In this document: positions 1 to 8,490 of the stretch, one piece after another
Numbering within the stretch: position 1 is the stretch's first letter
Layout of the letters: the number at the start of each line of letters is the position of its first letter
DNA from: Flavobacterium sp. MFBS3-15
GTDB lineage: Bacteria > Bacteroidota > Bacteroidia > Flavobacteriales > Flavobacteriaceae
Direction of reading: 5' to 3'
DNA: 64,000 bases
Assembly: GCF_026107645.2 (NCBI RefSeq)
Contig: NZ_JAPCHV010000005.1
Coordinates: 23,512-87,511 of the forward strand
Translations under genes and position numbers: made by a program
Notes under the pieces: model-generated
The model's input: only the letters and a program-made list of their open reading frames with translations
Told to the model about the DNA's origin: nothing
Databases searched by the model: none

Positions 1-31
1 CTTGATGAATCACAATTAAAAAACTACAGCC

Positions 32-2299
32 ATGAAGAAATCGCTCGCCTTTACACTGCTTTTACTGAGTAGCTTTGTACCCGCTGCCCGCGCCTGCTGG
101 TACTATCCTACAGGCGACGACATCCGTTTTTGCTTTTTTAAGGATTATCTTGAAAGGTATCCCGGGTATGGCATGTTCAATTATACCGCCACCTATTTTT
201 CGTATGATCCGCCAATAGATTACCGGCAGGACGCTGCCACCGACCCAAATATCGCATTGTGGAGGAGTTACTGCAACAACAAGGTTTCTGCGGAAAGCGT
301 AGAGGATGCCGTGTATACAGAGTTGCTGCTGTCGCGGCATTCTGATAACGCGATGATTCAATACCTCCACAGCATAAAGGATTTTGAGGCGCTTGAGTAT
401 TTAAAGTTTGCCAAAGAGATCGAGAGCATGAATGAATATTACGAAAATCCGTGGGAACGCGATTGGGACATCGTTTCGCCCAAGCGCAAGAGCAGGATAG
501 ATATGGCCATTGAGAAGGCAGGATCTGTAAAGAATACGCTGATTAAGTCACGGTATTATTTCCTGGCCATCCGCCTGGCTTTCTACAATAAGGATTATGA
601 GAGTGTACGAAAAGTGTACGACAATCATTTCGCCAAAAAGAAGCCCGAAAACATCATCGATTACTGGAGCCTGTACTTTAGGGCCGCCGCCGAGAAAGAC
701 CCCGCACTGCAAAGCTACTATGCGGCACTGGCTTTCGCGAAAGCGCCGGACAAGCGTTTTGTGGCATCCTATTATTTCCACAACGAGATTCCGCTTGCGG
801 ACGTGCTCAAACACGCTAAAAACAAAAAAGAGGCCGCGGAGATCTACGAAATGGCCGGCATGCGCAAAACAGATTATTCGCTCAAACTGCTCGAGGGCAT
901 TTACAAAAATGACAGGTCGTCCGAAGCCTTGGGCTTTTTGCTGGTACGCGAAATGAACAAGCTGGAGGACTGGATTTACACCCCGTATTATTCGTATTTC
1001 AGCCCCTCGTTATCCGAAGATTCCTGGGATCCCGAAAAGAACACTACGCCGCTATTGCTGCAAAGGATAGCCGACGACAGGCAATATGCCGCAAAGCTGC
1101 TGCAATTTGTCAATTCGGTTAACCCGGATAAAGTGCACGATGCTGAGGTATTCCGTTCGGCGAAGGCCTACCTGCTGTTCATGGTAAAGGACTATGAGGG
1201 CTGCCTGTCGTATATTAATTCGCTGAAACACAATCTGCCAAAAGATTCACAGCACCAGTTGGCACTCGTCAAAGCATTGTGCCTGACCGCCCACCAGCCG
1301 AAAGGCAGTGCGGTAATCCCTGAGGCTATTAAGCAATTGCTGATGTCGGAAAAAGAGGGGCATAACGAAAAGTTTGTTTTTGCCATCGGCCGCGAACTGG
1401 AGTACCTGGGCAACACAACCGATGCCGCACTGATCTATTCGCAACTTGAGAACATGGAATGGAAGTCGAAAGACCAGCGTACACCCTATTATAATGATTA
1501 CTACAGCTATTGGTTCGAATATCTTGACGGGGCATATAGCACTACCGCGGTGAAAAGCCTTATTTCGGCCATAAATAATAATCATAAAAAGGATGCATTT
1601 TCCAAATGGCTCTATGCCAAAGCTACGGACGTGAACCAGCTGAATGACCTGTTAGGTACGAAATACCTCCGACTCAACAGGCTGCAAGAAGCACAAGCGG
1701 CCTTTAATAAAATGATACCCGACTCGCGCACATCAGGATACCTTGATGAAAATCCTTTTTATGAAATGAAATATACGCCCGATTTTGTGGAGCGACGGGA
1801 CAGTATACAGTTCACCAAGGCCGACATAACAAAACACCTGATAAAGTACATCGCAAAAGGTGCCGACCCAGCCGAAAAGGACAGGGATTATTACAACTTC
1901 CTGGCGGGTACATGCTACTACAATATGACCCAAAACGGCAATAGCTGGTATATGAGGCGCTACGAATGGTCGAGCGTCGAACTTACCAGTTCGCTGCCCG
2001 ATGAGGCGGACTTCCATAATTGCGATTACGCAAAGCAGTACTTTTTGAAAGCGTATAAATATGCCAAAACACGGAAATTCCGTGCGCTGTGCTTAAGGCT
2101 GGCGGCAAAATGCGAGCACAAGAAAGTGGAATATTGGCACGAAACCACAAAAGACGATTATAACACCAGCAGTTACGATTATGCTCTTGCCCACAATAGG
2201 TACAAGGACAAGTTCAAAAGGCTCTATGCGTCCTATTACAGTGACCTGTATGAATCAGGATGTGCTTCATACTTCAGGTATTTTGAGGCACGGCGGTAA
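32..2299 (+). CDS. Secreted helical-repeat protein, function unknown
   Basis: A 755-residue protein with an N-terminal signal peptide (MKKSLAFTLLLLSSF, cleavage likely near the Ala-rich AARA before residue 22). The body is rich in Tyr, Leu, Ala and charged residues and reads as stacked amphipathic helices, like TPR/Sel1-type solenoids (for example YAALAFAKAPDK and YFLKAYKYAKTRKFRAL), though I cannot assign a named repeat family. Aromatic clusters such as YYNDYYSYWFEY are conspicuous. The start lies 31 bases from the window edge after an A-rich leader. It ends at a strong intrinsic terminator, so it is the last gene of its transcript. It is probably periplasmic or surface-associated. Function is not recognisable. 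Confidence 0.75.
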   Translation: MKKSLAFTLLLLSSFVPAARACWYYPTGDDIRFCFFKDYLERYPGYGMFNYTATYFSYDPPIDYRQDAATDPNIALWRSYCNNKVSAESVEDAVYTELLLSRHSDNAMIQYLHSIKDFEALEYLKFAKEIESMNEYYENPWERDWDIVSPKRKSRIDMAIEKAGSVKNTLIKSRYYFLAIRLAFYNKDYESVRKVYDNHFAKKKPENIIDYWSLYFRAAAEKDPALQSYYAALAFAKAPDKRFVASYYFHNEIPLADVLKHAKNKKEAAEIYEMAGMRKTDYSLKLLEGIYKNDRSSEALGFLLVREMNKLEDWIYTPYYSYFSPSLSEDSWDPEKNTTPLLLQRIADDRQYAAKLLQFVNSVNPDKVHDAEVFRSAKAYLLFMVKDYEGCLSYINSLKHNLPKDSQHQLALVKALCLTAHQPKGSAVIPEAIKQLLMSEKEGHNEKFVFAIGRELEYLGNTTDAALIYSQLENMEWKSKDQRTPYYNDYYSYWFEYLDGAYSTTAVKSLISAINNNHKKDAFSKWLYAKATDVNQLNDLLGTKYLRLNRLQEAQAAFNKMIPDSRTSGYLDENPFYEMKYTPDFVERRDSIQFTKADITKHLIKYIAKGADPAEKDRDYYNFLAGTCYYNMTQNGNSWYMRRYEWSSVELTSSLPDEADFHNCDYAKQYFLKAYKYAKTRKFRALCLRLAAKCEHKKVEYWHETTKDDYNTSSYDYALAHNRYKDKFKRLYASYYSDLYESGCASYFRYFEARR

Positions 2300-2303
2300 C
2301 GAG

Positions 2304-2331
2304 AAAACCCTGCTGAACGGCAGGGTTTTTT
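2304..2331 (+). terminator. Intrinsic terminator after the first gene
   Basis: AACCCTGC (2306-2313) pairs with GCAGGGTT (2320-2327) around a six-base loop, followed by a T run. It starts about 5 bases past the stop codon at 2299. Confidence 0.85.
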
Positions 2332-2348
2332 GTTCTATAGAGCCAATA

Positions 2349-2870
2349 TTACTGCCTCTTCATGGCAAAAGTTTCGGTTGCAGGCTTGCCTTTTTGCATG
2401 CCGGATATTTCGGCGACAAGCGAGTCGTTATTGATCTTGTTGTAGGTTATCTTATTCGGGTAATCGTGATTGGGGTTCTCGAAAACCATTTGCGTATCGG
2501 TTGATGAGGTTAGCTCGAACGGTGTGGCCTGGCCGTTGTTCTGCCCCGGTACGGTAACGTTGTACACCAGTTTTCCGTTTGATTCCTCCAGTTGGATGCT
2601 TTCAGAGAAAACAGTATCCTTGCCGATCACGAAATAACTCTCGCCGTGGTACACCGAGTCGTTTTCCTTTTTCCATTTTTCGGTCAAAATGCCCTCGGGT
2701 GTCATGTTACCCCAGCTACCGATCAGCCATGCCGCCTTCTCAAGCTGCGGGTAGGTTTTGGCTGCGGGAGCTGTTTCGGTTTGGGTTGCTTCTGTTTCTT
2801 TCTTGCCGTTGCAGGAAAATATAGCCCCGCATACCAGAGCAACTGATAAAATTGTAATGGTCCGTTTCAT
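2349..2870 (-). CDS. Lipoprotein with DUF6265-like domain
   Basis: I choose the ATG at 2870 (MKRTITILSVALVCG); an upstream in-frame ATG at 2918 would put 16 non-signal-like residues in front. The 173-residue product has a lipoprotein signal ending at Cys20 (IFSC), a Glu/Thr/Ala-rich linker, and a globular domain beginning LEKAAWLIGSWGN with later features ESIQLEESNG and NHDYPNKITY. That pattern matches small DUF6265-type proteins, which look like lipocalin-style beta barrels; this assignment is from memory. It is probably attached to the outer membrane, facing the periplasm. Role unknown. Confidence 0.75.
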   Translation of the reverse strand: MKRTITILSVALVCGAIFSCNGKKETEATQTETAPAAKTYPQLEKAAWLIGSWGNMTPEGILTEKWKKENDSVYHGESYFVIGKDTVFSESIQLEESNGKLVYNVTVPGQNNGQATPFELTSSTDTQMVFENPNHDYPNKITYNKINNDSLVAEISGMQKGKPATETFAMKRQ

Positions 2871-2970
2871 GATTATTGATTTTGTTTGGTGCAAAGATGT
2901 ATTTTGGAGCAATGGCAAAATTGTAAAAAACCGACATTAGGATTTTTTATTATGAATTGATTGCGGCGGA

Positions 2971-3020
2971 GTGAGCACGTCTCGCTCCCCTCTCCTTCGG
3001 AGAGGGGCCGGGGGTGAGGA
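2971..3020. repeat. GC-rich interspersed palindromic repeat
   Basis: Contains CCCCTCTCC-TTCGG-AGAGGGG, a near-perfect hairpin, with GTGAGCACGTCTCG on one side and GGGGGTGAGGA on the other. The same unit recurs at 6399-6436, 7738-7780, 8783-8825, 21841-21895 and, diverged, at 11105-11145 and 28800-28855. Confidence 0.8.
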
Positions 3021-3033
3021 CTCGTGTTCCAAA

Positions 3034-3849
3034 TCATTCATCAAAAACAAAATGCTTCGCCATCTCTAAATTCTCCGAAAAATACTGCTTCGGGTTCAGG
3101 CCGGTAAATTCCTTAAAATCCTTAATGAAATGTGCCTGGTCGTAAAAACCGCCATCGTAGGCCACATTGGTAAAGCTCACGAATTCCTTCTTTTCAATGA
3201 GCTGCAGCGTATTCTGGAAATGTATGATGCGGGCCAGGAACTTCGGCGAAAGCCCCACAGCTGCGACAAACTTACGCTCAAGCTGGCGTTGGCTTATTTC
3301 GAGCTCGTCCGCCAGTTTGTCGATGCTCACACTGCCGTCACTTGTAAGCAGGGCCTCCACGCAGTATTCCACATCGCGGTTGTCAAATGCTACCGAGTGC
3401 AGTTTTTTCATCAGGAACGCCTCAACGGTGGCTTTGCGGGCTTGATTGTCGGCGCAGGCAATCATCGCCTGTTCCAGGGCAATGCCGTCATTGCCCCACA
3501 GTTCGGCCACGGTGAGCGCACGCCCGGTAAAATCATTTACGTCGAAATCAATGAAAGGCTGCAATCCCGCCGGGTTGAACCGTGTGCTGAACAGCCCCAC
3601 AGCTCCAGTAGGCTCTACCTCGATGAACGATTTTATCTGCCCGTAAATGATGCCGCGTGGCTGTAGAAACGAGGTTCCGTCCGGCTCATGCTTTTGAAAC
3701 AGCTCTCCGTAGTTGAAGATCAGCTCAATGCACCCGTCGGGAAAAATGCGCTCCCGTTCTTTAGGGGCGTCGGCACCGGCATCCAGGCTCCAGTGGTAGC
3801 GCAAGTATGTTGAAAGTCCGGGAGAAGGGTCGTAGGTTACATATTCCAT
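3034..3849 (-). CDS. AraC-family transcriptional regulator
   Basis: A 271-residue protein from the ATG at 3849 (MEYVTYDPSPGLSTYLRY). Upstream in-frame codons to 3897 overlap the terminator hairpin of the preceding gene and are unlikely to be translated. The N-terminal ~150 residues resemble the sensing domain typical of one AraC subgroup (IFPDGCIELIFNYG, later GLFSTRFNPAGLQPF). The C-terminal ~100 residues form the paired HTH: SIDKLADELEISQRQLERKF and then NVAYDGGFYDQAHFIKDFK with the final GLNPKQYF signature. It is a cytoplasmic DNA-binding protein. Its ligand and targets cannot be told from context, because the neighbours are unrelated lipoproteins. Confidence 0.88.
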   Translation of the reverse strand: MEYVTYDPSPGLSTYLRYHWSLDAGADAPKERERIFPDGCIELIFNYGELFQKHEPDGTSFLQPRGIIYGQIKSFIEVEPTGAVGLFSTRFNPAGLQPFIDFDVNDFTGRALTVAELWGNDGIALEQAMIACADNQARKATVEAFLMKKLHSVAFDNRDVEYCVEALLTSDGSVSIDKLADELEISQRQLERKFVAAVGLSPKFLARIIHFQNTLQLIEKKEFVSFTNVAYDGGFYDQAHFIKDFKEFTGLNPKQYFSENLEMAKHFVFDE

Positions 3850-3882
3850 ATCCTGTAAATGTAACGATATGACTTTGGATAA

Positions 3883-3913
3883 ATAAAAAACAGCCAATCA
3901 TTTTGACTGGCTG
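3883..3913 (-). terminator. Terminator of the 3935-4336 lipoprotein gene
   Basis: CAGCCA (3891-3896) pairs with TGGCTG (3908-3913). Read on the minus strand the hairpin is followed by six T residues. Confidence 0.8.
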
Positions 3914-3934
3914 CCTAAATTTTTATATGAAAGA

Positions 3935-4336
3935 TTATTTCCTGCCGTAATAAGAAGCAGAATCCTGATCTTCTATCCTTATTGTATTATTATTGTCCCG
4001 GAACTCTATCTCATAGGTCCAGTCGCCGCCATAATGCTCTACATGATATACATTGTCTCCCAGGTTTTCCCATGTAAGATCGAAGGAGCTGCTTGTGGAA
4101 AGGTGGTATTTGCCACCGCCATCGCCATCAATCTCATAAACGGTACGGTTGTCCTGAATGGCGGTATAATTTCCGGATGCAAGATCTTCAAAACCCGTAA
4201 GCTTCCATTTGCCAACAAACTTATCAGTGCTGTTATTATTGTTCCCGGTTTCCTTGCTGTCATCGCCTGAACAGGCTGTGAACATAATTATAATGGCCAG
4301 TGGCAATGCTCTCAAAGCTGTTTTCAAATTTTTCAT
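3935..4336 (-). CDS. Small lipocalin-like lipoprotein
   Basis: A 133-residue product from the ATG at 4336 (MKNLKTALRALPLAIIIMF). The lipoprotein signal ends at the Cys of FTACSGDD. An Asn/Asp/Ser spacer follows, then a domain opening with KFVGKWKLTGFED, the GxW pattern of lipocalin-like beta barrels common in Bacteroidota. It is probably an outer-membrane lipoprotein of unknown ligand. It has its own terminator and stands alone. Confidence 0.72.
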   Translation of the reverse strand: MKNLKTALRALPLAIIIMFTACSGDDSKETGNNNNSTDKFVGKWKLTGFEDLASGNYTAIQDNRTVYEIDGDGGGKYHLSTSSSFDLTWENLGDNVYHVEHYGGDWTYEIEFRDNNNTIRIEDQDSASYYGRK

Positions 4337-4522
4337 TTTAGTTAGGTTTAGTGTTCCGGACAAAAATGTAAAATATTTTTTAACGATGCGATACCTATTA
4401 ATAGGTATTTTGCTGTAACTGGATTAGTAGTTTTCTGATACAGATCTACCTGCATACAGTATGGCTTTGCTGTGTTTCGAAATGCATTATCCATCGCTTA
4501 AAAAAAGCAATAATGCGATATT

Positions 4523-5425
4523 TTAAAACACCTCTGCCGCCAGTTCCGCATTGATCAATGCCCCGGCCTTCATGCCGGAAGCCACCGCAATCGCCACCGC
4601 CCTTTGCCCATTGGTACAATCGCCTGATGCATATACCCCGGCAACATTGGTACGCTGCGTCTCGTCTACCACGATAAGGCCTGATTCGTTTATGGTACAC
4701 CCCAGTTTTTCCGGAATGTCGGTGTGCTGTACATTCACGGGCTTCGAATAGATGGCATCAATGCTTTGGCGGCTGCCGTCTTCAAAAACAATGTGGGTTA
4801 CATAGCCATCGGTATGCTCCAGTTCGGCAATATTCGCCTCATTTACAGGGATATTGTTTTTACCGAACTTCTCTAACTGCTCTTTCGTAAACTCCGCCTT
4901 GCCATTGGTATAAATGCTGAGGCCGTCTGTCAGTTGCGACACCAACAGGGCATAATGATAGGCCGCATCGCCATTGGCCAATATTGCTGTCTTTTTGCCG
5001 CGTATTTCGTAGCCGTGGCAGTAGGGGCAATGCACCACCGACTTCGCCCAGCATTCCGAAAAGCCTTTTATGTCGGGCATCATGTCGACTACGCCTGTCG
5101 CCACCAGCAGTTTTTTTGCAGTATAGGTTGTCCCTGACGCTGCCGTTACCATAAACCCGCCACCTGTCTTCACGGCATCCGTCGCCGTATCGGTAATGAA
5201 TTCCACGGTAGGGTAGGTGAGCACCTGTTCTTTGGCTTTGGCCGAAATATCGCCCGGCACGGCGCCATCGTGGGTAATGAAGTTATGCGAATGCGGCGTA
5301 AACCGGTTGCACGGCTTCCCGCTGTCGATGATGAGCACGCTGCGCAGTGTCCGCCCCAATGCCATGGCCGCCGACAGCCCGCTGTAGCTCCCGCCGATGA
5401 TGATAACGTCGTATGTGTTTTTCAT
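4523..5425 (-). CDS. Thioredoxin-reductase-like FAD/NAD(P) oxidoreductase
   Basis: A 300-residue protein from the ATG at 5425 (MKNTYDVIIIGGSYSGLSAA). The N-terminal FAD-binding motif GGSYSGLSAA, the CPYCHGYE redox-active dithiol in mid-sequence, an NAD(P)-binding segment after it (AILANGDAAYHYALL), and the C-terminal FAD motif VAGVYASGDC show the class II TrxB fold. The NAD(P) loop is atypical: ILANGDAA replaces the usual GGGxSA. This group of short TrxB-like proteins in Bacteroidota is probably cytoplasmic and of undefined disulfide substrate. The gene is divergent from a Fur-family regulator, with a long hairpin repeat between the two. Confidence 0.88.
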   Translation of the reverse strand: MKNTYDVIIIGGSYSGLSAAMALGRTLRSVLIIDSGKPCNRFTPHSHNFITHDGAVPGDISAKAKEQVLTYPTVEFITDTATDAVKTGGGFMVTAASGTTYTAKKLLVATGVVDMMPDIKGFSECWAKSVVHCPYCHGYEIRGKKTAILANGDAAYHYALLVSQLTDGLSIYTNGKAEFTKEQLEKFGKNNIPVNEANIAELEHTDGYVTHIVFEDGSRQSIDAIYSKPVNVQHTDIPEKLGCTINESGLIVVDETQRTNVAGVYASGDCTNGQRAVAIAVASGMKAGALINAELAAEVF

Positions 5426-5456
5426 TTGAATTTTGAGAGTTATTATTACGCTTTTT

Positions 5457-5596
5457 ACCACATAGGTACATAGGATTCATAGTTGTTTTTATAGCGCTTA
5501 AGGGAACATATTGGCACATAGTGAAGCTTAGCTTCAATCTCTGTGTCACTAAAGCACCCTTAATTAGCGACTATGAATCCTATGTACCTATGTGGT
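5457..5596. repeat. Long hairpin element with 26-bp perfect arms
   Basis: The arm 5457-5482 (ACCACATAGGTACATAGG then ATTCATAG) is the exact reverse complement of 5571-5596. Between the arms is a second palindrome, TGAAGC-TTA-GCTTCA, at 5521-5535. Related copies lie at 6173-6310 and 13161-13301. It occupies most of the gene-free stretch between the two divergent genes. Confidence 0.9.
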
Positions 5597-5696
5597 TAAA
5601 TTTTTATGAGTGAAAATCCGCCCAATTCGGAGCTCGTCCGCACGGCAGGAGCATCATTTGTTCCAAACTTTTTTTGGCAAATATAAATGAATTTCG

Positions 5697-5723
5697 TATT
5701 ATTGCAACATAATTGCATTAATA
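5697..5723. promoter_or_regulatory. Candidate Fur-family operator
   Basis: A 27-bp interrupted palindrome centred on 5710: TATTA (5697-5701) and TGCAA (5703-5707) are mirrored by TTGCA (5713-5717) and TAATA (5719-5723). It ends two bases before the ATG of the Fur-family gene at 5726, so binding there would block transcription or initiation of that gene. The link to the encoded regulator is an inference from position and symmetry. Confidence 0.55.
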
Positions 5724-5725
5724 AA

Positions 5726-6103
5726 ATGAAACGCCGCAACACCCCTGCCAAGAACACCATACTTAACCTGCTGAAAAACGCAGGAAATGCCCTGAGCCAG
5801 GAAATGATAGAAGCCGAAGTAAAAGGCGAAATGGACCGCGTGACCATCTACCGGGTGCTGAACAGCTTCTGCGAGGACGGCGTGACCCACCGCATCCTGA
5901 GTGACGAAGGCAAGTACTATTTTGCCCTGTGCCTGGACTGCCACCACCATGAGCACCACACGCACGACCATTTCCACTTCCGGTGTGTGGGGTGCCAAAA
6001 GGTAGAATGCCTGGAGGAACAGGTTACGGTACAGCTGCCACAGGGCTACCGTAGGGAAAGCATCAGCAGCTGGGTAACGGGGTATTGTGCCGGGTGTTCG
6101 TAG
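5726..6103 (+). CDS. Fur-family metal-responsive regulator, short and His-rich
   Basis: A 125-residue protein from the ATG at 5726 (MKRRNTPAKNTILNLL); 13 upstream in-frame residues lie inside the palindromic operator and are not chosen. The N-terminal winged HTH carries the family signature DRVTIYRVLNSFCEDG. The dimerisation/metal part has LCLDCHHHEHHTHDHFHF and the Cys pairs CVGC and CAGC, a structural zinc site plus a His-rich sensing site. This favours a zinc or similar metal sensor (Zur-like) over iron, but the metal cannot be proven. The palindrome over its start suggests autoregulation. Confidence 0.85.
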   Translation: MKRRNTPAKNTILNLLKNAGNALSQEMIEAEVKGEMDRVTIYRVLNSFCEDGVTHRILSDEGKYYFALCLDCHHHEHHTHDHFHFRCVGCQKVECLEEQVTVQLPQGYRRESISSWVTGYCAGCS

Positions 6104-6118
6104 AGTGCTGATTTTTTA

Positions 6119-6368
6119 GCCACGAATTACACTAATTTCCACAAATTTTTCCGATGATTCCCTAAATTTATTTAACCACATAGATACATAGGTTTCATAG
6201 TATTTATTGAGGAGACATAATTTCACATAGATGAAGCTACGCTTCACTATGTGTTATTCGATTGCTTCCTTTTTGCATTCATCCACTAAAGCTATGTATC
6301 TATGTGGTTAAAAAATATTGCAAAAAGGGCAGGGAGTAAAATTGGTGGAAATTAGCGTAATTCGTGGC
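6119..6368. repeat. Nested inverted-repeat element before prfA
   Basis: Three nested palindromes fill the space between the Fur-family gene and prfA. The outer arms are GCCACGAATTAC (6119-6130) and GTAATTCGTGGC (6357-6368). The middle arms 6173-6191 and 6292-6310 are 19 bp, perfect, starting TAACCACATAGATACATAG. The inner hairpin is CACATAG-A-TGAAGC-TAC-GCTTCA-CTATGTG at 6224-6253. A GC-rich interspersed repeat follows at 6399-6436. I see no gene here. Confidence 0.85.
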
Positions 6369-6470
6369 AAAACTTCATGATAGTACCGCAATTCCCGTAG
6401 CTCCCCTCTCCTTGGGAGCGGGGCTGGGGGTGAGGTCAAAAATAACCGTGCATCATTGGAACAATTTTTG

Positions 6471-6478
6471 TAATTTTG
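6471..6478 (+). promoter_or_regulatory. prfA promoter -7 box
   Basis: TAATTTTG matches the Bacteroidota TAnnTTTG box and lies 26 bases before the prfA start, which is preceded by AAGGAGAAAGACAA. Confidence 0.6.
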
Positions 6479-6504
6479 CACCTCGAAAACAAGGAGAAAG
6501 ACAA

Positions 6505-7578
6505 ATGTTAGACAGGTTACAATTCATAAAGCAGCGTTTTGACGAGGTATCGGACCTGGTGATCCAGCCGGACATCATTGCCGACCAGAAGCGCTATGTG
6601 CAGCTCAACAAAGAATATAAAGACCTTAAGGCGCTCGTGGACAAACGCGAGGAGTACCTTAACGTGACGGGCAACCTGAAGGAAGCCCAGGAGATAATTG
6701 CCGACGGCAGCGACCCCGAAATGGTCGAAATGGCCAAGATGCAGCTGGACGAGGCCAAGGAAAGGCTTCCGCAGCTGGAGGACGAGATCAAGTTCATGCT
6801 GATACCGAAGGATGCCGAAGACGCGAAGAACGTAATGGTTGAGGTTCGTGCCGGTGCCGGTGGCGACGAGGCCAGTATTTTTGCGGGCGACCTGTTCCGG
6901 ATGTACACCAAGTACTGCGAGAGCAGGGGATGGCGCACCAGCGTGGTCGACATGAACGAGGGTACTTCGGGCGGCTTCAAGGAAGTTATCTTTGAGGTGA
7001 CGGGCGAAGACGTATACGGCACCCTGAAGTTCGAGGCCGGCGTGCACCGCGTACAGCGCGTGCCGCAAACCGAGACCCAGGGCCGCGTTCATACCTCGGC
7101 GGCAACCGTTATGGTGCTTCCGGAGGCGGAGGAATTCGACGTGCAGATCGACATGAACGACGTGCGCATCGACCTGTTCTGTTCGTCAGGGCCGGGCGGC
7201 CAGTCGGTAAACACGACCAAGTCGGCCGTACGTATGACGCACATCCCAACGGGCCTTGTGGCACAGTGCCAGGACGAAAAGTCGCAGCACAAGAACAAGG
7301 ACAAGGCACTGCAGGTACTGCGTTCGCGCCTGTACGAAATGGAGCTGGCCAAAAAGCAGGAGGAAGACGCCAAGAAACGTTCGTCGCAGGTAAGCAGCGG
7401 CGACCGTTCGGCCAAGATACGCACCTACAACTACTCGCAGGGGCGCATCACCGACCACAGGATCGGCCTCAGCATCTTCGACCTGGACGGCTTCATGAAC
7501 GGCAACATCCAGAAAATGATCGACGAGCTCCAGCTAGTAAACAATACCGAAAAGCTCAAGGAAAGCGAAGTATATTAA
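6505..7578 (+). CDS. prfA: Peptide chain release factor 1
   Basis: A 357-residue class I release factor that reads UAA and UAG and triggers peptidyl-tRNA hydrolysis at the ribosome. The ATG at 6505 follows AAGGAGAAAG, the clearest Shine-Dalgarno in the window; 47 upstream in-frame residues are translated repeat and are rejected. The catalytic motif is [19 protein letters not shown]. The N-terminal helical domain ([15 protein letters not shown]), [12 protein letters not shown] and the C-terminal [15 protein letters not shown] are all typical. A terminator follows. The gene is core chromosome and its codon use is GC-richer than the retron region downstream. Confidence 0.98.
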   Translation: MLDRLQFIKQRFDEVSDLVIQPDIIADQKRYVQLNKEYKDLKALVDKREEYLNVTGNLKEAQEIIADGSDPEMVEMAKMQLDEAKERLPQLEDEIKFMLIPKDAEDAKNVMVEVRAGAGGDEASIFAGDLFRMYTKYCESRGWRTSVVDMNEGTSGGFKEVIFEVTGEDVYGTLKFEAGVHRVQRVPQTETQGRVHTSAATVMVLPEAEEFDVQIDMNDVRIDLFCSSGPGGQSVNTTKSAVRMTHIPTGLVAQCQDEKSQHKNKDKALQVLRSRLYEMELAKKQEEDAKKRSSQVSSGDRSAKIRTYNYSQGRITDHRIGLSIFDLDGFMNGNIQKMIDELQLVNNTEKLKESEVY

Positions 7579-7583
7579 TAAGG

Positions 7584-7610
7584 ATCCCGGCGTGAGTCGG
7601 GATTTTTTTT
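7584..7610 (+). terminator. prfA terminator
   Basis: ATCCCG (7584-7589) pairs with CGGGAT (7598-7603), followed by a run of eight T residues ending at 7610. Confidence 0.9.
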
Positions 7611-7670
7611 GCTCCAAATACCGCACGCCCGTGTCATTCTGAGCGCAGTGCAACGGAGTCGAAGAATCTC

Positions 7671-7873
7671 TCCTCTGTCATTTCGACCGTATCCGCCGCC
7701 GCGGAGGAGTGGAGAAATCTCTTAATCCGAGTCCTCTCCCCCGGCCCCTCTCCGAAGGAGAGGGGAGCGAGACGTGCTTACTCAAACCCTTTAATTGTGT
7801 GACCCTTCGGGCAGGAGTGAAGCTCATTCCCCTCCCCTGGAGGGGTGTCCGCCGCGGCGGACGGGGTGGTTAA
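7671..7873 (+). repeat. Left ~203-bp direct repeat flanking the zeta cassette
   Basis: From TCCTCTGTCATTTCGACCG to GGACGGGGTGGTTAA. It is nearly identical to 8717-8921; I see a swapped base pair at CGCCGCCG/CGCCGCGG, a two-base indel (CCGAGTCC/CCGTGAGTCC) and two single differences. It contains the GC-rich interspersed unit and a GTCCGCCGCGGCGGAC palindrome. Together with 7621-7670 it fills the gene-free gap before the zeta-like gene. Confidence 0.9.
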
Positions 7874-7904
7874 AATCATCAAATCAACCAACAACCAAAA
7901 TCCT

Positions 7905-7912
7905 TATCTTTG
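7905..7912 (+). promoter_or_regulatory. Promoter -7 box of the zeta-like gene
   Basis: TATCTTTG ends five bases before the ATG at 7918, so the transcript should begin at or next to the start codon (leaderless mRNA). Confidence 0.55.
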
Positions 7913-7917
7913 CCTCA

Positions 7918-8490
7918 ATGGACAAAAACCTTTACATCATCGCGGGCTGCAACGGCGCGGGCAAGACAACTGCCTCGTTTGCCATACTGCCGGAAATGCT
8001 GGACTGTAAAGAGTTCGTCAATGCCGACGAGATTGCCAGGGGATTGTCGCCGTTCCGGCCCGATGCGGTAGCGTTCGAAGCGGGCAGGATCATGCTCCGC
8101 CGCATCGACGAGCTGATGGAGGCAGGCGAAACATTCGCCTTTGAAACCACACTTGCCACCAAAAGCTATAGCGGCAGGATACGGCAGGCACAACGATTGG
8201 GCTATAAGGTAACGCTGCTGTTCTTCTGGCTCGAAAGCATTGAGCTGGCTATTGACCGCGTAGCCACACGGGTACGCGAAGGAGGGCACAACATCCCGCC
8301 CGATGTGATAGCCCGGAGGTACAAAGGCGGCATACGGAATTTATTCGCCATTTACCTGCCGATTGTTGACGAAACGCTTATCTTTGATAATACAACGGGG
8401 CCCGAATTGATTGCGGGAAAAAATAAAACAGACGGCCTGAGCGTTTTTAACGAAACAATGTTTAAAAAAATAAGTGATGAAAACGGATAA
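7918..8490 (+). CDS. Zeta-toxin-like P-loop kinase
   Basis: A 190-residue protein from the ATG at 7918 (MDKNLYIIAGCNGAGKTTAS); the longer reading frame upstream is translated direct repeat. The Walker A motif is GCNGAGKTT, followed by NADEIARGLSPFRPD and FAFETTLATKSYSGRI, the substrate-binding and catalytic pattern of zeta/PezT-type kinases (AAA_33/Zeta_toxin). Known zeta toxins phosphorylate UDP-N-acetylglucosamine; whether this solitary bacterial branch is toxic is uncertain. It overlaps the next small gene by 14 bases, so the two are co-translated. The cassette sits between long direct repeats, suggesting gain or loss by recombination. Confidence 0.8.
   Translation: MDKNLYIIAGCNGAGKTTASFAILPEMLDCKEFVNADEIARGLSPFRPDAVAFEAGRIMLRRIDELMEAGETFAFETTLATKSYSGRIRQAQRLGYKVTLLFFWLESIELAIDRVATRVREGGHNIPPDVIARRYKGGIRNLFAIYLPIVDETLIFDNTTGPELIAGKNKTDGLSVFNETMFKKISDENG

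Noticed and set aside
6364..6504. 47-residue N-terminal extension of release factor 1
   Set aside because: It is translated interspersed repeat; the clear Shine-Dalgarno and family start are at 6505.
7795..7917. Reading frame starting MCDPSGRSEAHSPPLEG before the zeta-like gene (and its twin at 8843)
   Set aside because: It is the translated direct repeat, present twice with different continuations, and it lies upstream of the -7 box of the real gene.
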